Shown: positions 1 through 9,410 of the stretch, one piece after another | Layout of the letters: every line of letters begins with the position of its first letter | Numbering within the stretch: position 1 is the first letter of the stretch | NCBI GenBank assembly: GCA_937864225.1 | Contig: CALMJK010000018.1 | Location: 101,750-165,749 of the forward strand | DNA length: 64,000 bases | From: an uncultured bacterium | GTDB lineage: Bacteria > Krumholzibacteriota > Krumholzibacteriia > LZORAL124-64-63 | Direction: 5' to 3' | The notes under the pieces: generated by a model | The model's input: the letters and a program-made list of their open reading frames with translations, nothing else | The model's database searches: none | What the model was told of the DNA's origin: nothing | Program-made: the position numbers and the translations under genes

Positions 1-360
1 CACGCGTTCGCCGACCGCACGGGCCATCCCGGCGAAGGGGCCATGGTGACCGTCTACTTCGGGGAACGAGGCGAGGACGGCGGTCCGCCGACCCCCGACA
101 ACGTCACGCGCAAGATCGAGGACATCGGCAAACGCTACGGCGTGTCGCTGATCGCCCAGCGGCCTTTCGTGCAAGAGGGCTGGGAAGGGGTGAGAGTCTT
201 CTGCCGCGAAACGGGCAGCAGTCGCGTGATGTGGATCCAGGGCATGTTGCTGCCTGACCGTGTCGTCATCATGAGCGCTTGGCGAGCGGGCCCCGAGGGT
301 CTGACCGACCTCCAGATCAGCCGCTTTTTCGACAGCTTCCGCCTCAACGCCGCCTCCTGA
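1..360 (+). CDS. C-terminal part of an unrecognised protein (start is left of the window)
   Basis: The reading frame is open from the first base and stops at TGA 358-360, so at least 119 residues are the C-terminal end of a longer protein. The internal ATG at 43 is not needed as a start because the frame continues upstream. I recognise no family. The tail ends in an alternating aromatic/polar stretch finishing FFDSFRL, a pattern I associate with small alpha/beta domains at the end of exported proteins, but that is only an impression. It is followed by about 280 bases without a convincing gene before the next ORF on the same strand. Confidence 0.6.
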   Translation, partial: HAFADRTGHPGEGAMVTVYFGERGEDGGPPTPDNVTRKIEDIGKRYGVSLIAQRPFVQEGWEGVRVFCRETGSSRVMWIQGMLLPDRVVIMSAWRAGPEGLTDLQISRFFDSFRLNAAS

Positions 361-637
361 GCCTGCGCCCTCTGGTCGATTCCTCAGGCAAGCCGATTGC
401 TGCGGCGCCCGCCGCCGGTGCGGCCGGGCGCCGCCTTTGGCCCGCGAGCGCGTCTGGCATTTCGGTGGCATGGGGCGAGGCGCTGGAGGAGCTCATGTTT
501 TGTCGGCGGGGCCATGCGGGCGTGGGGCTGGCCGGACGCGCGCCGGGCGGTTGCGGGCGGCGCGGCGCGTGGACGTCCAGTGACAGGAAAACGGCGACGT
601 GTCCACGCTCGACCGGCACGTGCCGGCTGGAACAGCC

Positions 638-1924
638 ATGAATGAAACGGTGCAGGCCGCCCTGCGCGTCGTCGCGCTGGAATTGCTGCGGTCTGGAGAG
701 ACGTGGCTTTCCCACGGCAGCGCGCTGTTCCTGCACGGATGGGCCAAGGTGCCGGAAAGCCTCTGGACGGCGTCCAGCCCCAGACCGCGGCGGGTGCGCG
801 CCGTACCCGGAGGCCACCTGTGCGTCGTCGCGTGCGCGGCCTCGGCCCGCTTCGGGCTCGGCGAGCGGAGCGTCGGGCCGGGTCTGCCGATCCAGTTCAC
901 GAACCCGGAGCGCACGCTCGTGGATGCCCTGCGCCGGCCGGAGCTGTGTGGTGGGCTGGCCGCGGTGGCGCCCCTGATCGTCCGCCCGGACGTGCTCGTC
1001 GATGCAGGGGGACCGGCGCCCCGAACGCTGGACACGGAACGCCTGGTGGACTACGCGCTACGGCTGGGCGTGGGAGCGGTCGTGCGGCGACTGGGCTTCC
1101 TGCTCGAGTTGCGCCCGACCGTCGAAGCGGCGGCGGTGGCGCGCCTGCGGACGGCGCTCACGCCGACCTGGACCGGTCTGGATCCAGCGCGGCCACGCGG
1201 CGGCCTGCGCCACGAGCGCTGGCGGCTCGTGGTGAACGTGCCGCCCGCGGATCTCGCGGCGGCGGTCGGCGCGGCGCCGGAGCTGTGGGCGCACCCGCCG
1301 CCACCACCAGCCCCGCCGTCAGCGACGCGGCCAACATCGCCGTCGGCGCGCGCCCCGCACGCGCTGGCGAGTTTCTGCTGCCGCCACGACATCTGGCGCG
1401 CGGCGGTGTTGGACGGCGCGCTGGCCGACTTGGCTGGGCGCGAAGGCAGGGAAGCGTGGCTGTCGCAGGGCGACGCGGGCCGCAGCAGCCCCGCGGGCGC
1501 GGAACACGATCCGGGTCGGTCAGCGGACGGCAGCGCCGGCGCGCGCGAGGAGGCGTCACCGGAGCGCGTGGCGCTCCTGGTGGATTTTCACTACAAGCGG
1601 CAGATGGATCTGCGCGGGTTGGCTGGTCTGGAGGCTGAGCTGTCGGTGGTGTTGGGACGTCCGGTCGCGCTGCGGACCATGGACGACCTGGTGCGCCGGC
1701 TGGCGCGAACTGTCTGGCGGCAGGCGGGACTGATCTACTTCCGCAAGGGAGGAGGACACAGGTCGAGCGCGCGGGCGCAGGAGTCGGCGAAGCTCAGGCG
1801 GGCCCGACAGGCGGTCGCCGCGGCGCCACGGGCGGACGCGTCAGTCGCAGCGGACGGAGTCGGACAGACGCAGGGGTGCGAGGGGAAATCGAGGAACATG
1901 GGGAAAATGGCAAACAAAACATGA
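638..1924 (+). CDS. AbiEi-like antitoxin/transcriptional regulator with a C-terminal nucleotidyltransferase-like extension
   Basis: The N-terminal 120 residues carry the layout of AbiEi-type antitoxins of type IV toxin-antitoxin systems: a Ser-His pair in LSHGSALFLHG, a loop region and then FTNPERTLVDALRRPELCGG, the conserved stretch of that family. These proteins repress their own promoter and counter an AbiEii-type nucleotidyltransferase. A low-complexity Ala/Pro/Gly linker follows (about residues 215-310). The C-terminal segment (LLVDF, then ELSVVLGRPVALRT and a terminal amphipathic helix) looks like the second half of a minimal nucleotidyltransferase, without the GSxARG-type catalytic start. 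No separate AbiEii toxin is adjacent. An alternative start at 599 would add 13 residues. The family call is fairly good; the C-terminal reading is inference. Confidence 0.6.
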   Translation: MNETVQAALRVVALELLRSGETWLSHGSALFLHGWAKVPESLWTASSPRPRRVRAVPGGHLCVVACAASARFGLGERSVGPGLPIQFTNPERTLVDALRRPELCGGLAAVAPLIVRPDVLVDAGGPAPRTLDTERLVDYALRLGVGAVVRRLGFLLELRPTVEAAAVARLRTALTPTWTGLDPARPRGGLRHERWRLVVNVPPADLAAAVGAAPELWAHPPPPPAPPSATRPTSPSARAPHALASFCCRHDIWRAAVLDGALADLAGREGREAWLSQGDAGRSSPAGAEHDPGRSADGSAGAREEASPERVALLVDFHYKRQMDLRGLAGLEAELSVVLGRPVALRTMDDLVRRLARTVWRQAGLIYFRKGGGHRSSARAQESAKLRRARQAVAAAPRADASVAADGVGQTQGCEGKSRNMGKMANKT

Positions 1925-2053
1925 ACCATGCCAAGAGTTTGCCCCATGCGCCCCGAAACCCTGTTCCTGTCTCGGCGCCGCTCGTGACGAACACGAGGGG
2001 ACGCGCTAGGATCCGCGAATTCTCAGGCGTGCCTCGACTCGCGCCCGGCCCCG

Positions 2054-3229
2054 GTGGCCCCGGAGGATGCCGTGTCTGGTCCACACCTGTTCGCCTCGCT
2101 CTGCCCAGGCCCGCCGCGGTGGCGTCTCGATTGGCAAGACATTGAAGAGGCGCTGCCATGGATCCGCGCGCTCGAAGGCTGCCCGCAGGACCCCGCTTGG
2201 CACCAGGAGGGCGATGCCCTGGTGCACACGCGGCTGGCGTGCGAGGCGCTCGTCGGGCTGGCGGCGTGGCGAGACCTGCCGGAGCCCGAGCGGGCGGTGT
2301 TGCTGGCGGCCGCGCTGCTGCACGACGCGGCGAAGCCCGCTTGCCTGCAGCGCGATGCGCGGGGCCTGGTCAGCACGCGGGGACACGCCGCGCGCGGCGA
2401 GGTGATGTCGCGCCTGATCTTGTGGCGGCTGTGCGCGCCGGTGGCGTGGCGTGAGACCGTGGCGGCGCTGGTGTTGCACCACCAGTTGCCGTTTTTCATT
2501 CACCGGCGACCGGATCGGCGATGGCTGGTGATCAGGGCCAGCCAGGCTGCTCGCTGCGATCGCCTGGCCCTGCTGGCGCAAGCGGACGCGCAAGCGCATG
2601 TCTGCCCGGAACAGGCTCGCCTGTTCGAGGGCATCGCGGCCTTCATCGCCGAGGCACGGGCGCAAGGGTGTCTGGATCGGCCGCGGAACTTCGCGTCCGC
2701 GCACGCGCGCTTTCTCTACCTGCGAGACGGAGACCTCGCTTTGGATGCCGCGGCCGCGCGCGATCCCGACGCGCCGGTGGCCGCGCCCGGGCCCGGGCGC
2801 GTGGTCCTGGTGTGCGGGCCTCCCGGGGCGGGCAAGCAGGCGTGGGGGCTGGAGCACTGCCCGAGTTGGCCAATCGTCGCGCAGGAGGACCCGTTGCTCG
2901 CCGCGGGCCAGGTGCCGGGGACGGCGCGCCCGCCGGCGCGGGACTGCTCTCTCGACGCGCCGCGCGCGCTGCTGCGCGAGGGCGTGCCGTTTCTCTGGTT
3001 CGGGACCTTCTTGAGCCGCGCCCAACGCGGACGGGCCCTGGCGCAGATCGCGGCCGCGGGCGCCATGGTGCGGATCGTGCACGTGGAGGCGTCGGAGGAC
3101 ACGCTGTTCGCGTGGAACCGCCGCCGGCAGCGCCCCCTGCCCGGACTGGACCTGCGCCGGTTGCTGGAGGGCTGGCAAACGCCGGCGCCGGGCGAGGGTC
3201 ACCAGGTGGACTGGCTCGCCAACCCCTGA
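2054..3229 (+). CDS. HD-domain protein fused to a P-loop polynucleotide-kinase-like domain
   Basis: A GTG-started 391-residue protein with two parts. Residues about 50-180 form an HD phosphohydrolase domain: His58, the HD pair at 90-91 (LLHDAAKP), His111 and HH at 142-143, in metal-ligand spacing. Residues about 248-391 form a P-loop kinase-like domain with GPPGAGKQ at 255-262, in which the Ser/Thr after the P-loop Lys is Gln. Similar HD plus AAA_33 kinase proteins are known in bacterial RNA repair or nucleotide metabolism, often beside an RNA ligase; none is visible here. It lies 129 bases after the AbiEi-like gene on the same strand, so the two could be co-transcribed. Substrate unknown. 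Confidence 0.65.
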   Translation: MAPEDAVSGPHLFASLCPGPPRWRLDWQDIEEALPWIRALEGCPQDPAWHQEGDALVHTRLACEALVGLAAWRDLPEPERAVLLAAALLHDAAKPACLQRDARGLVSTRGHAARGEVMSRLILWRLCAPVAWRETVAALVLHHQLPFFIHRRPDRRWLVIRASQAARCDRLALLAQADAQAHVCPEQARLFEGIAAFIAEARAQGCLDRPRNFASAHARFLYLRDGDLALDAAAARDPDAPVAAPGPGRVVLVCGPPGAGKQAWGLEHCPSWPIVAQEDPLLAAGQVPGTARPPARDCSLDAPRALLREGVPFLWFGTFLSRAQRGRALAQIAAAGAMVRIVHVEASEDTLFAWNRRRQRPLPGLDLRRLLEGWQTPAPGEGHQVDWLANP

Positions 3230-3246
3230 TCGGTTAGGCTTGGCGC

Positions 3247-4167
3247 ATGCGTGCCGCAACCGCCTATCTGTCCGTCATCCGCCTCGTGGGGACGAGTCTC
3301 GCCATGGTGGCGGTCGTGGCGGCGCAGTCGCCGCTGCCGGTGACGGAGGCGGTCCCGCCCGAGGGCGACTGGCGCCAGTTGGAACCCGGCCTCGCTTGGG
3401 CCGAGCTGCCGATCGACCGGCCGACGGACCTCGACCCGGGCGTCGTGGGCGTGCTGCGCGTGGATCCCGACCGGTTTCGCCTGCGCTTGTTCATGGCTTC
3501 CGTGAAGCAGGACGGTCGGGCGCTCACTCCCCGCCAGTGGTGCCGGCACCACGGCCTCGTGGCCGCCGTGAACGCGGGCATGTACGCGCGTGACTACCGC
3601 ACGGCGGTTTCCCTGTTGCGCACGCGCAGGCACGTCAACAATCCGCGCGTGACGAAGCACATGGCGGTGCTCGCGTTCGATCCGCTGCGCGAGGGCACGG
3701 CCCCCGTTCAGATCATCGATCGAGAGTTGCAGGACTTCGAAGAGCTGTCGCGGCACTACGGTTCGCTCGTGCAGAGCATCCGGATGGTGGCGATTGACGG
3801 TCGCAACGTGTGGTCGGCGCAGTCCCGCGCCTGGAGCGCCGTCGCGGCCGGCATCGACACCGCCGGACGCGTGCTCTTCGTCCACTGCAGGGCGGCCTAT
3901 CCGATGCGCGACCTGATCGACCGCGTGTTGGCCCTGCCGCTGGGACTGCGCAACATGATGTACCTCGAGGGGGGGCCGGTGGCTCAGATCTATGTGAACG
4001 CGGGCGGCGAAGAGATCGAACTGGTCGGCGCTTTCGCGCCCGACTCACCGGCCGCCGGGCAGGTGCCGAGCCCCTCTCCGGTCCCGAACGTGATCGGAGT
4101 GATGCGTTTGGTGCCGTACGCGCCGGCCGAAGCGACCGAGCATCCCGTGCCGTGGGTTCTGGATTGA
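3247..4167 (+). CDS. Exported phosphodiester glycosidase-family protein (NAGPA-like)
   Basis: 306 residues starting with a signal-type hydrophobic segment (residues about 8-27). The body matches the phosphodiester glycosidase (NAGPA/DUF2233) fold: AAVNAGMYARD near residue 110 and the C-terminal NMMYLEGGPVAQIY with the conserved Gly-Gly loop. Family members cleave phosphodiester-linked sugars or act on exopolysaccharide in the periplasm or at the surface; the substrate here is unknown. The gene begins 17 bases after the preceding stop. It converges on the POT transporter gene, with only 45 bases between the two stops. Confidence 0.75.
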   Translation: MRAATAYLSVIRLVGTSLAMVAVVAAQSPLPVTEAVPPEGDWRQLEPGLAWAELPIDRPTDLDPGVVGVLRVDPDRFRLRLFMASVKQDGRALTPRQWCRHHGLVAAVNAGMYARDYRTAVSLLRTRRHVNNPRVTKHMAVLAFDPLREGTAPVQIIDRELQDFEELSRHYGSLVQSIRMVAIDGRNVWSAQSRAWSAVAAGIDTAGRVLFVHCRAAYPMRDLIDRVLALPLGLRNMMYLEGGPVAQIYVNAGGEEIELVGAFAPDSPAAGQVPSPSPVPNVIGVMRLVPYAPAEATEHPVPWVLD

Positions 4168-4212
4168 AGGAACAGCCGTGGACAGCCTCGTCCTAGCTGT
4201 CCTCGTCCTCGT

Positions 4213-5721
4213 CTATCTCGGCATGCTGCTGGGGCGGCTGCCGGGTCTCGCGCGCCCGGCGTTGATGGCGAGACCGCCGCCGCCCAAAACCAGCATGATG
4301 ACCGCCTGCACGACGATCTTGGGCGAGACCGGCCCCTCGCCGCGCCAGGCGGCGATGATGAACCACGCGCCGAGCCCGACGATCAGCAGGTAGACGAATG
4401 TCATCACGAGCCGTGCGAGGGCGCGGGTGCGGGGCGTGTCCTGACCGAAGATCCGGTTGTAGACGATCATGCCGAGCGAGGCCAGAACCCCGAGCGCCGC
4501 GAAGATTAACCAGAACCCGCGCAGCTTCGCCTCGACGCCGGCCTGACCGATCAGCGGTTTGAGCATCGACTCGTACATCGCGCCGCCCACGCTCGATCCC
4601 ACGAGGCTCCCGATCACGCCGTACAGGAAGGCGTAGCCCATGTAGACCGCCTTGCGGTCGGCGGGGGCCACGATCCCGATGTAGCTGTAGTACTTCGGGT
4701 GCGTGGTCATCTCGCCCAGCGAGAACACGGCGATGCCCGCGATGAACACCCAGACGCTCGTCGAGAGGGAGAGGCAGAGGAAGCCGCAGGCGCCCATGAA
4801 GATGCCGGCGACCATGGTCGGCAGCGGCCGGAAGTCGCGCACGATCCGGCTCACGAGCACCTGCAGCAGGATGATCGTGCCGGCGTTGATGACGGTGACG
4901 TGCTCGGCGTCGAACTTGAACGGCACGCCCAACGACGCGAAGAAACGATCCACGGGTCCGCCGTCTATGAAGTCGCGTAGGTACCAGAGCACCGACCCGA
5001 AGTTCTGGAAGTACAGGATCCAGAAGCAGGAATAGACCACGATCATCAGCATGAACCGGGCGTCGCCCAGCACCATGGCCGCGCCGGAGAGCACCTCGCG
5101 CAGGGTCTTGGTGCTCTGGGGGCGCGGGGGGTCGCGATAGACGAAGAGCGTGGGGATGAACATCAGCGCGCAGTAGAGCGACGACGCGAGGAAGACGTAC
5201 GACCACGAGAAGCCCTTCAGCCAGCTCACGACCAGCGGCGCCAGGAACGCGCCCAGGTTGATCATCCAGTAGTAGATACCGAAGCCGAAGCCCGAGTTCT
5301 TCTCGGTCGTCGTGCGCGCGATCGTGCCCGAGATGATCGGCTTGAACAGACCCGAGCCCGTGGCCATGAGCATCAGGCTCGCGAAGACCACGCCGTAGGC
5401 GCTCACCTGGCCGGCGGCGAAGTACCCCGCCGAGAGCAGGCCGAAGGCGACCAGCAGCATCCGCCGGTAGCCGTACCGATCGGCCAGCGCTCCGCCCAGG
5501 ATCGGCACGATGTACGTGAGGGCGTACACGATGCTCTGCAGGAAGCCGACCGCCTGTTCCGTGAAGCCGAGGCCCCCGTCCCGCACCCTGTTACTCAGGT
5601 ACACGGCGAGCACGGAGTTCATGCCGTAGTAGGCACCGCGCTCGAAGAGCTCCATGACGTTGGCGGTCCAGAAGGACTTCGGGAAGCCGCGCAAAAGGCC
5701 GCTCGATCCAGGCTCGGACAT
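4213..5721 (-). CDS. POT-family proton-dependent peptide transporter
   Basis: A 502-residue polytopic membrane protein. The N-terminal ELFERGAYYGMNSVLAVYLS is the classic first-helix signature of the proton-dependent oligopeptide transporter family, and TIVPILGGALADR plus the following helices fit the first major-facilitator bundle. Such carriers import di- and tripeptides with protons. The protein has the usual POT length, with about 12-14 hydrophobic segments. It is the last gene of a minus-strand series (AsnRS, rubrerythrin, sulfurtransferase, DUF1579, POT) but is 61 bases from its upstream neighbour, so cotranscription is only possible. Confidence 0.88.
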   Translation of the reverse strand: MSEPGSSGLLRGFPKSFWTANVMELFERGAYYGMNSVLAVYLSNRVRDGGLGFTEQAVGFLQSIVYALTYIVPILGGALADRYGYRRMLLVAFGLLSAGYFAAGQVSAYGVVFASLMLMATGSGLFKPIISGTIARTTTEKNSGFGFGIYYWMINLGAFLAPLVVSWLKGFSWSYVFLASSLYCALMFIPTLFVYRDPPRPQSTKTLREVLSGAAMVLGDARFMLMIVVYSCFWILYFQNFGSVLWYLRDFIDGGPVDRFFASLGVPFKFDAEHVTVINAGTIILLQVLVSRIVRDFRPLPTMVAGIFMGACGFLCLSLSTSVWVFIAGIAVFSLGEMTTHPKYYSYIGIVAPADRKAVYMGYAFLYGVIGSLVGSSVGGAMYESMLKPLIGQAGVEAKLRGFWLIFAALGVLASLGMIVYNRIFGQDTPRTRALARLVMTFVYLLIVGLGAWFIIAAWRGEGPVSPKIVVQAVIMLVLGGGGLAINAGRARPGSRPSSMPR

Positions 5722-5782
5722 GTCGTCTCCCGTCTGGCGGGCCGCCTGCCCGCAACGGAACCGCCCCCAACGGAGCGCCCCC

Positions 5783-6364
5783 TCACTTGACCCGTTTGTA
5801 AACCATCTCCATCGCCTTGATCTCCTGGCCGCCCATCGTCTGCCACATCGTGAATTTCACGGTGTCGTCGTCGACGAGCACGGTCTCGGAACGCGACAGG
5901 ATTTCCATCGGGCCCAATTCCATGGTGCCACGATGCCAGAAGGTCTTGCCGTCGGCCGAGGCGCTGCCGTGGGCCAGGTAGTAGTTGGTGCCCATGCTGT
6001 CGAACCAGAGGCTGAAGTACCGCTGCTTGCCGTTGTCGTAGCCGTCGATGCTCAGCCCCTCGAACGCCTGTCCCATCATGATGCCGGCGTAGCGCCCGAG
6101 CATGTACCGCCCGCCCAGGATCGGCTCCGACACGAACGTGCCCTCCGAGACGGTCGGTTGCTGTCCCTCCGTGAACGAGGTGACGGTCGTCGTCCAGCTG
6201 CCGGCCATGAGGGCCAGCTGCCGGTGCTGCTCTCCGGGAGTCATGAGTTTCGTCAGCAGCTGTTCCATGGTCGCCGGGTCTGTCTGGCCTTCCTGGGCGT
6301 GGACAGCTCCTGCCCCTGCCAGGGCGACGCAGGCGAGGGCGACGATCACAAAAGGTTGTCGCAT
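5783..6364 (-). CDS. Secreted DUF1579-like protein
   Basis: 193 residues with a clean signal peptide ending at the Ala-Gln after residue 23. The mature part shows the DUF1579 pattern: an initial HRQLALMAGSW segment (the family's start of a lipocalin-like barrel), then GGRYMLGRYAG and the closing QEIKAMEMVYKR strand. Function of DUF1579 proteins is not established; a small-molecule-binding barrel is an inference from the fold. The start at 6364 is preceded by a GAGAGGAG-like ribosome binding site. A much longer open frame continues upstream but has shadow-like composition, so I do not extend the gene. Confidence 0.8.
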   Translation of the reverse strand: MRQPFVIVALACVALAGAGAVHAQEGQTDPATMEQLLTKLMTPGEQHRQLALMAGSWTTTVTSFTEGQQPTVSEGTFVSEPILGGRYMLGRYAGIMMGQAFEGLSIDGYDNGKQRYFSLWFDSMGTNYYLAHGSASADGKTFWHRGTMELGPMEILSRSETVLVDDDTVKFTMWQTMGGQEIKAMEMVYKRVK

Positions 6365-6428
6365 GGCGAATCTCCTCTCGGAACTACGGTTTGCTGCCGG
6401 ACGGGCGCGGGGCGCCCGCCGTCTCCGT

Positions 6429-7304
6429 CTAGGCCGCCGGCGGCGGCTGCCCCGCCTCCGGATGCCGGGCCACCCATTCGCTCCACGAGCCGGGATAGAG
6501 GCGCGCGCCGCGCGCCCCGGCCAGTTCGAGGGCGACGAGATCGTGGCAGGACGTGACCCCTGAGCCGCAGTAGCAAACGACACGACTGGCGTCGCCCCGA
6601 GCGACGTCCACGCCCAGCCCTTGGTAGGTCGCCCGCAGCTGCGCCGGCGTCCTGAACCGCGGCACGGCGTCCGTCGTGAGGTTCTGGGCGTAGGGCGCGC
6701 TGACCGCGCCGGGGATGTGTCCGGCGCGGCGGTCGATCGGCTCGATCTGCCCGTGGTATCGTTCGGCCGCGCGCGCGTCCAGGACGAGAAGACCGCGGCC
6801 CGCCTCGCGCTCGACTTCGGACATGGTGGCGGCAAGGTCGGCGCGCGCCATGGGCGCAAGCGGGCGTGGATGCGGCGCGGCCGCCGCGGCCGGGCCGCTC
6901 TCGGCCGGCAGCCCCCGCGCGAGCCACGCCTGCAGCCCGCCGTCCAGCAGGGCGCAGGCGCCCTCCTGGCCGAGCCAGCGCAGCAGCCACCAAAGCCGCG
7001 CCGCGACCGAGCCGGCCTGGTCGTCGTAAACGACGACCAGCGTGCCCTGGCCGATGCCGGCGCGCGCGAGCGCCGCGACGAGGTCCAGGGGCCGGGGCAG
7101 CGGATGGCGCCCCCGCGAAAGATCCGAAAGGTCGGACAGGTCCCGCTCGAGGTCTAGCCTGACCGCCTTGGCCACGCGGGCCGTCTCGAAACCGGCGCGC
7201 CCGTAGTCGGGCTGCCCGTGCTGCCAGCGCACGTCGGCGATGACGAGGTCCGGCTCGCCGGCGCGCTCGGCGAGCCAGGCTGTGTCGACGACCGGGGGCA
7301 ACAT
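6429..7304 (-). CDS. sseA: 3-mercaptopyruvate/thiosulfate sulfurtransferase (tandem rhodanese)
   Basis: 291 residues with two rhodanese domains. The N-terminal one is the inactive copy. The C-terminal copy has the active loop CGSGVTSC near residue 240, close to the CG(S/T)GVTA loop of 3-mercaptopyruvate sulfurtransferases, with Cys as the persulfide carrier. The enzyme moves sulfane sulfur from mercaptopyruvate or thiosulfate to thiol acceptors in the cytoplasm. I chose the ATG at 7304 because the family begins right there (MLPPVVDTAWLAE); the open frame upstream is not family-like. The gene sits 23 bases downstream of rubrerythrin on the same strand, a plausible link between sulfur handling and peroxide defence. 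Confidence 0.85.
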   Translation of the reverse strand: MLPPVVDTAWLAERAGEPDLVIADVRWQHGQPDYGRAGFETARVAKAVRLDLERDLSDLSDLSRGRHPLPRPLDLVAALARAGIGQGTLVVVYDDQAGSVAARLWWLLRWLGQEGACALLDGGLQAWLARGLPAESGPAAAAAPHPRPLAPMARADLAATMSEVEREAGRGLLVLDARAAERYHGQIEPIDRRAGHIPGAVSAPYAQNLTTDAVPRFRTPAQLRATYQGLGVDVARGDASRVVCYCGSGVTSCHDLVALELAGARGARLYPGSWSEWVARHPEAGQPPPAA

Positions 7305-7327
7305 GCGCGTCCTTTGGGGCTGAGGCC

Positions 7328-7828
7328 CTACTCCACCTTCGCGTACTTCTCGCGGGCGGCGCCGCAGACCGGGCACTTGTCCGGCGTCTCGCCGCGGATC
7401 GTATGGCCGCAGATCTCGCACACCCACATGTCGGCAGTCGGCGCGTCGCGTCCCGACTCGAATGCCGCCAGCGCCTCGGTGTACAGGTCGTGGTGGATCT
7501 TCTCGACGGCGAGCGCGTAGCGGAACGACAGGGCGGCGGCCTTGTCGCCCGTCGTCTCGGCCTCCTGGAGGAATTCCGGGTACATGGTTCGGAACTCGTG
7601 CGCTTCGCCCGCGATGGCGGCGCGCAGGTTCTCGGCGGTGTCCTTTACCCCTCCCATCACGCGCAAGTGGGCGTGTGCGTGGACCGTCTCGGCGGCCGCG
7701 GCGGCCCGGAACAGCCGCGCGATGCCCGGGAAGCCGTCGCGCGCGGCCTTCTTGGCAAACGCGAGGTACGTGCGGTTGGCCTGGCTCTCGCCGGCGAAGG
7801 CGGTCTTCAGGTTGTCGCTGGTGGCCAT
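7328..7828 (-). CDS. Rubrerythrin
   Basis: 166 residues. The N-terminal ferritin-like four-helix part contains the diiron ligands in the expected places (FAGESQANRTYLAFA, AAAETVHAHAHL, AIAGEAHEF, AVEKIHHDLY), and the C-terminal rubredoxin-like knuckle is CEICGH...CPVCGA. Rubrerythrins reduce hydrogen peroxide using electrons from rubredoxin or similar donors and protect anaerobes and microaerophiles. The start at 7828 follows an AAGGAGGAGA ribosome binding site; a start seven codons upstream would overlap that site. Lies between AsnRS (22 bases upstream) and the sulfurtransferase. Confidence 0.93.
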   Translation of the reverse strand: MATSDNLKTAFAGESQANRTYLAFAKKAARDGFPGIARLFRAAAAAETVHAHAHLRVMGGVKDTAENLRAAIAGEAHEFRTMYPEFLQEAETTGDKAAALSFRYALAVEKIHHDLYTEALAAFESGRDAPTADMWVCEICGHTIRGETPDKCPVCGAAREKYAKVE

Positions 7829-7850
7829 CGTCTCCTCCTTGTCCCGCAAG

Positions 7851-9263
<1,413 letters not shown>

Positions 9264-9410
9264 CTCGCTCCCGGTCCTCGGCCCGGCGCGCCCCGCTCGG
9301 CGCGCCGCATACGCAATTCTAATCGCCGCACGGCCTTCCGGCAATGACGCGCTCGGGGACCCGGCGAACTCTTTCAAGAACCGTGTCCAGGTGCGATCAT
9401 CGCGGCAGCC

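Noticed and set aside
2006..3259. Minus-strand 417-codon frame opposite the HD/kinase gene.
   Set aside because: Mirror frame of a GC-rich gene with Arg/Gln/Pro-rich composition and no motif.
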